Part shown: one piece after another, positions 5,075 through 5,829 of the stretch | Layout: each line of letters starts with the position of its first letter | Position numbering within the stretch: the stretch's first letter is position 1 | Origin: Acidimicrobiaceae bacterium | GTDB taxonomy: Bacteria; Actinomycetota; Acidimicrobiia; Acidimicrobiales; UBA10347 | Assembly: GCA_003485885.1 (NCBI GenBank) | Contig: DNHM01000287.1 | Coordinates: 7,936 to 13,764 of the forward strand | Direction of reading: 5' to 3' | DNA length: 5,829 nucleotides | The notes under the pieces: generated by a model | The model's input: only the letters and a program-made list of their open reading frames with translations | Told to the model about the DNA's origin: nothing | The model's database searches: none | Translations under genes and position numbers: made by a program

Positions 5075-5829
5075 ATGGCTGAAGAAGTACTACTCGTCGA
5101 CGACCCAGCGCCCAAGATCCGGCGACTCACGCTGAATCGCCCGGACAAACGCAACGCGTTGGACGACAGCTTGCGAGGCGCACTGTTCGACGCGCTACGG
5201 GCTGGTGATCGTGACAAGGACGTCTCCGTCATGATCGTGCGAGGCGCCGGAAGCTGCTTCTCCGCCGGGTACGACCTGAGCAAGCCCAACCGCCCGGTGG
5301 AGCGAGCGATTGCCTATCAAGATGGCTGGTGGGCCCGCCACGTGGTCAACAACTGGTTCGAGATGTGGGACATGTCGACACCGATCATTGGCCAGGTCCA
5401 CGGTTGGTGTCTCGCCGGTGGAAGCGAACTCGCAACCGCTTGTGACCTGGTCTACGTCGCCGACGATGCCCAGATCGGTTATCCGCCTGTGCGGCTCATG
5501 TCGCCGCCCGACATGCAATGGCAAACCTGGATGATGGGGTTGCGCAGGGGCATGGAAGCACTGCTGACCGGCGATGCAATGTCAGGCACCGAAGCGGTCG
5601 ATTCGGGCTTTGCCAACCGGGCCTTCTCCGAAGGGGACCTGGATACCGAGGTGCTGAAGATCGCCAACCGCATTGCCAAGATCCCACCGGACTTGTTGGC
5701 GATAAACAAACGATCAGCCCACCGTGCCATGGAAGCAATGGGTATCCGCGACGGCATCCGAGCCACGACCGAGCTCCAAGCACTCGCGTTCCATCAACCA
5801 TCGTCGCTCGCTTACCGCGACGGTTTCGC
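5075..5829 (+). CDS. Crotonase-fold enoyl-CoA hydratase/isomerase family protein, 3' end missing
   Basis: The first 251 codons are present and the frame is open to the window edge, so most of a usual 260-300 residue crotonase is visible. The protein begins with a strand leading to LNRPDKRNALDD (20-31). The first oxyanion-hole motif is CFSAGYDL (61-68, Ala64) and the second is HGWCLAGGSELATACD (109-124, Gly115). Crotonases bind acyl-CoA thioesters and stabilise an enolate in this hole; members hydrate, isomerise, cleave or dehalogenate. Rat mitochondrial hydratase uses Glu144 and Glu164. The first is kept as Glu118. The second, 20 residues on, is Pro138 (IGYPPVR, 134-140), so classical hydratase chemistry is doubtful and isomerase or another crotonase reaction is possible. 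An insert rich in Trp (YQDGWWARHVVNNWFEMWDM, 81-100) replaces the usual substrate-loop text, suggesting a particular acyl group. It follows the thioesterase in the same direction after 72 bp and probably shares its transcript. The family is certain; the reaction is not. Confidence 0.9.
   Translation, partial: MAEEVLLVDDPAPKIRRLTLNRPDKRNALDDSLRGALFDALRAGDRDKDVSVMIVRGAGSCFSAGYDLSKPNRPVERAIAYQDGWWARHVVNNWFEMWDMSTPIIGQVHGWCLAGGSELATACDLVYVADDAQIGYPPVRLMSPPDMQWQTWMMGLRRGMEALLTGDAMSGTEAVDSGFANRAFSEGDLDTEVLKIANRIAKIPPDLLAINKRSAHRAMEAMGIRDGIRATTELQALAFHQPSSLAYRDGF

Overview
This window is GC-rich (about 60% by eye), with strong G/C preference at third codon positions and weak or absent Shine-Dalgarno sites ahead of several genes. 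Its content is coenzyme A and lipid catabolism: an AMP-forming acyl-CoA synthetase, a MaoC-like double-hotdog protein, a TesB-like thioesterase and a crotonase. That mix, and the style of these paralogues, suggests a high-GC actinobacterium, possibly of the Acidimicrobiia or mycobacterial type. The taxonomic call is inference; no rRNA or other marker gene is present.

Layout. (1) 1-257, minus strand: N-terminal end of an N-acyl-D-amino-acid deacylase-type amidohydrolase, cut by the window edge. (2) 258-337: divergent intergenic region holding a perfect inverted repeat with 13-bp arms at 287-317. (3) 338-919, plus: an unnamed two-helix membrane protein with a soluble, PH-like C-terminal part. 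(4) 951-1832, minus: MaoC-like double-hotdog protein, convergent with the previous gene. (5) 1833-2220: a gap of 388 bp containing what looks like a decayed reading frame (1916-2220), interrupted by one TAA. (6) 2221-3744, plus: acyl-CoA synthetase. (7) 3745-4144: a 400-bp gap with a hairpin and the frameshifted C-terminal relic of an ABC-2 type permease (3826-4108). (8) 4145-5002, plus: TesB-like acyl-CoA thioesterase. (9) 5003-5074: short spacer with a 15-bp tandem duplication and a good ribosome binding site. (10) 5075-5829, plus: crotonase-fold protein running off the right edge.

The synthetase would make an acyl-CoA, the MaoC-like and crotonase proteins could process an enoyl- or 3-hydroxyacyl-CoA, and the thioesterase could release the acid. 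The substrate cannot be read from the sequence. Two members depart from the classical catalytic residues: the MaoC motif has Ile at the Asp position, and the crotonase has Pro at the position of the second Glu. I see no clearly new system, CRISPR array, intact mobile element, tRNA or rRNA. The best leads are the palindrome, the two relics in the gaps, and the altered active sites.
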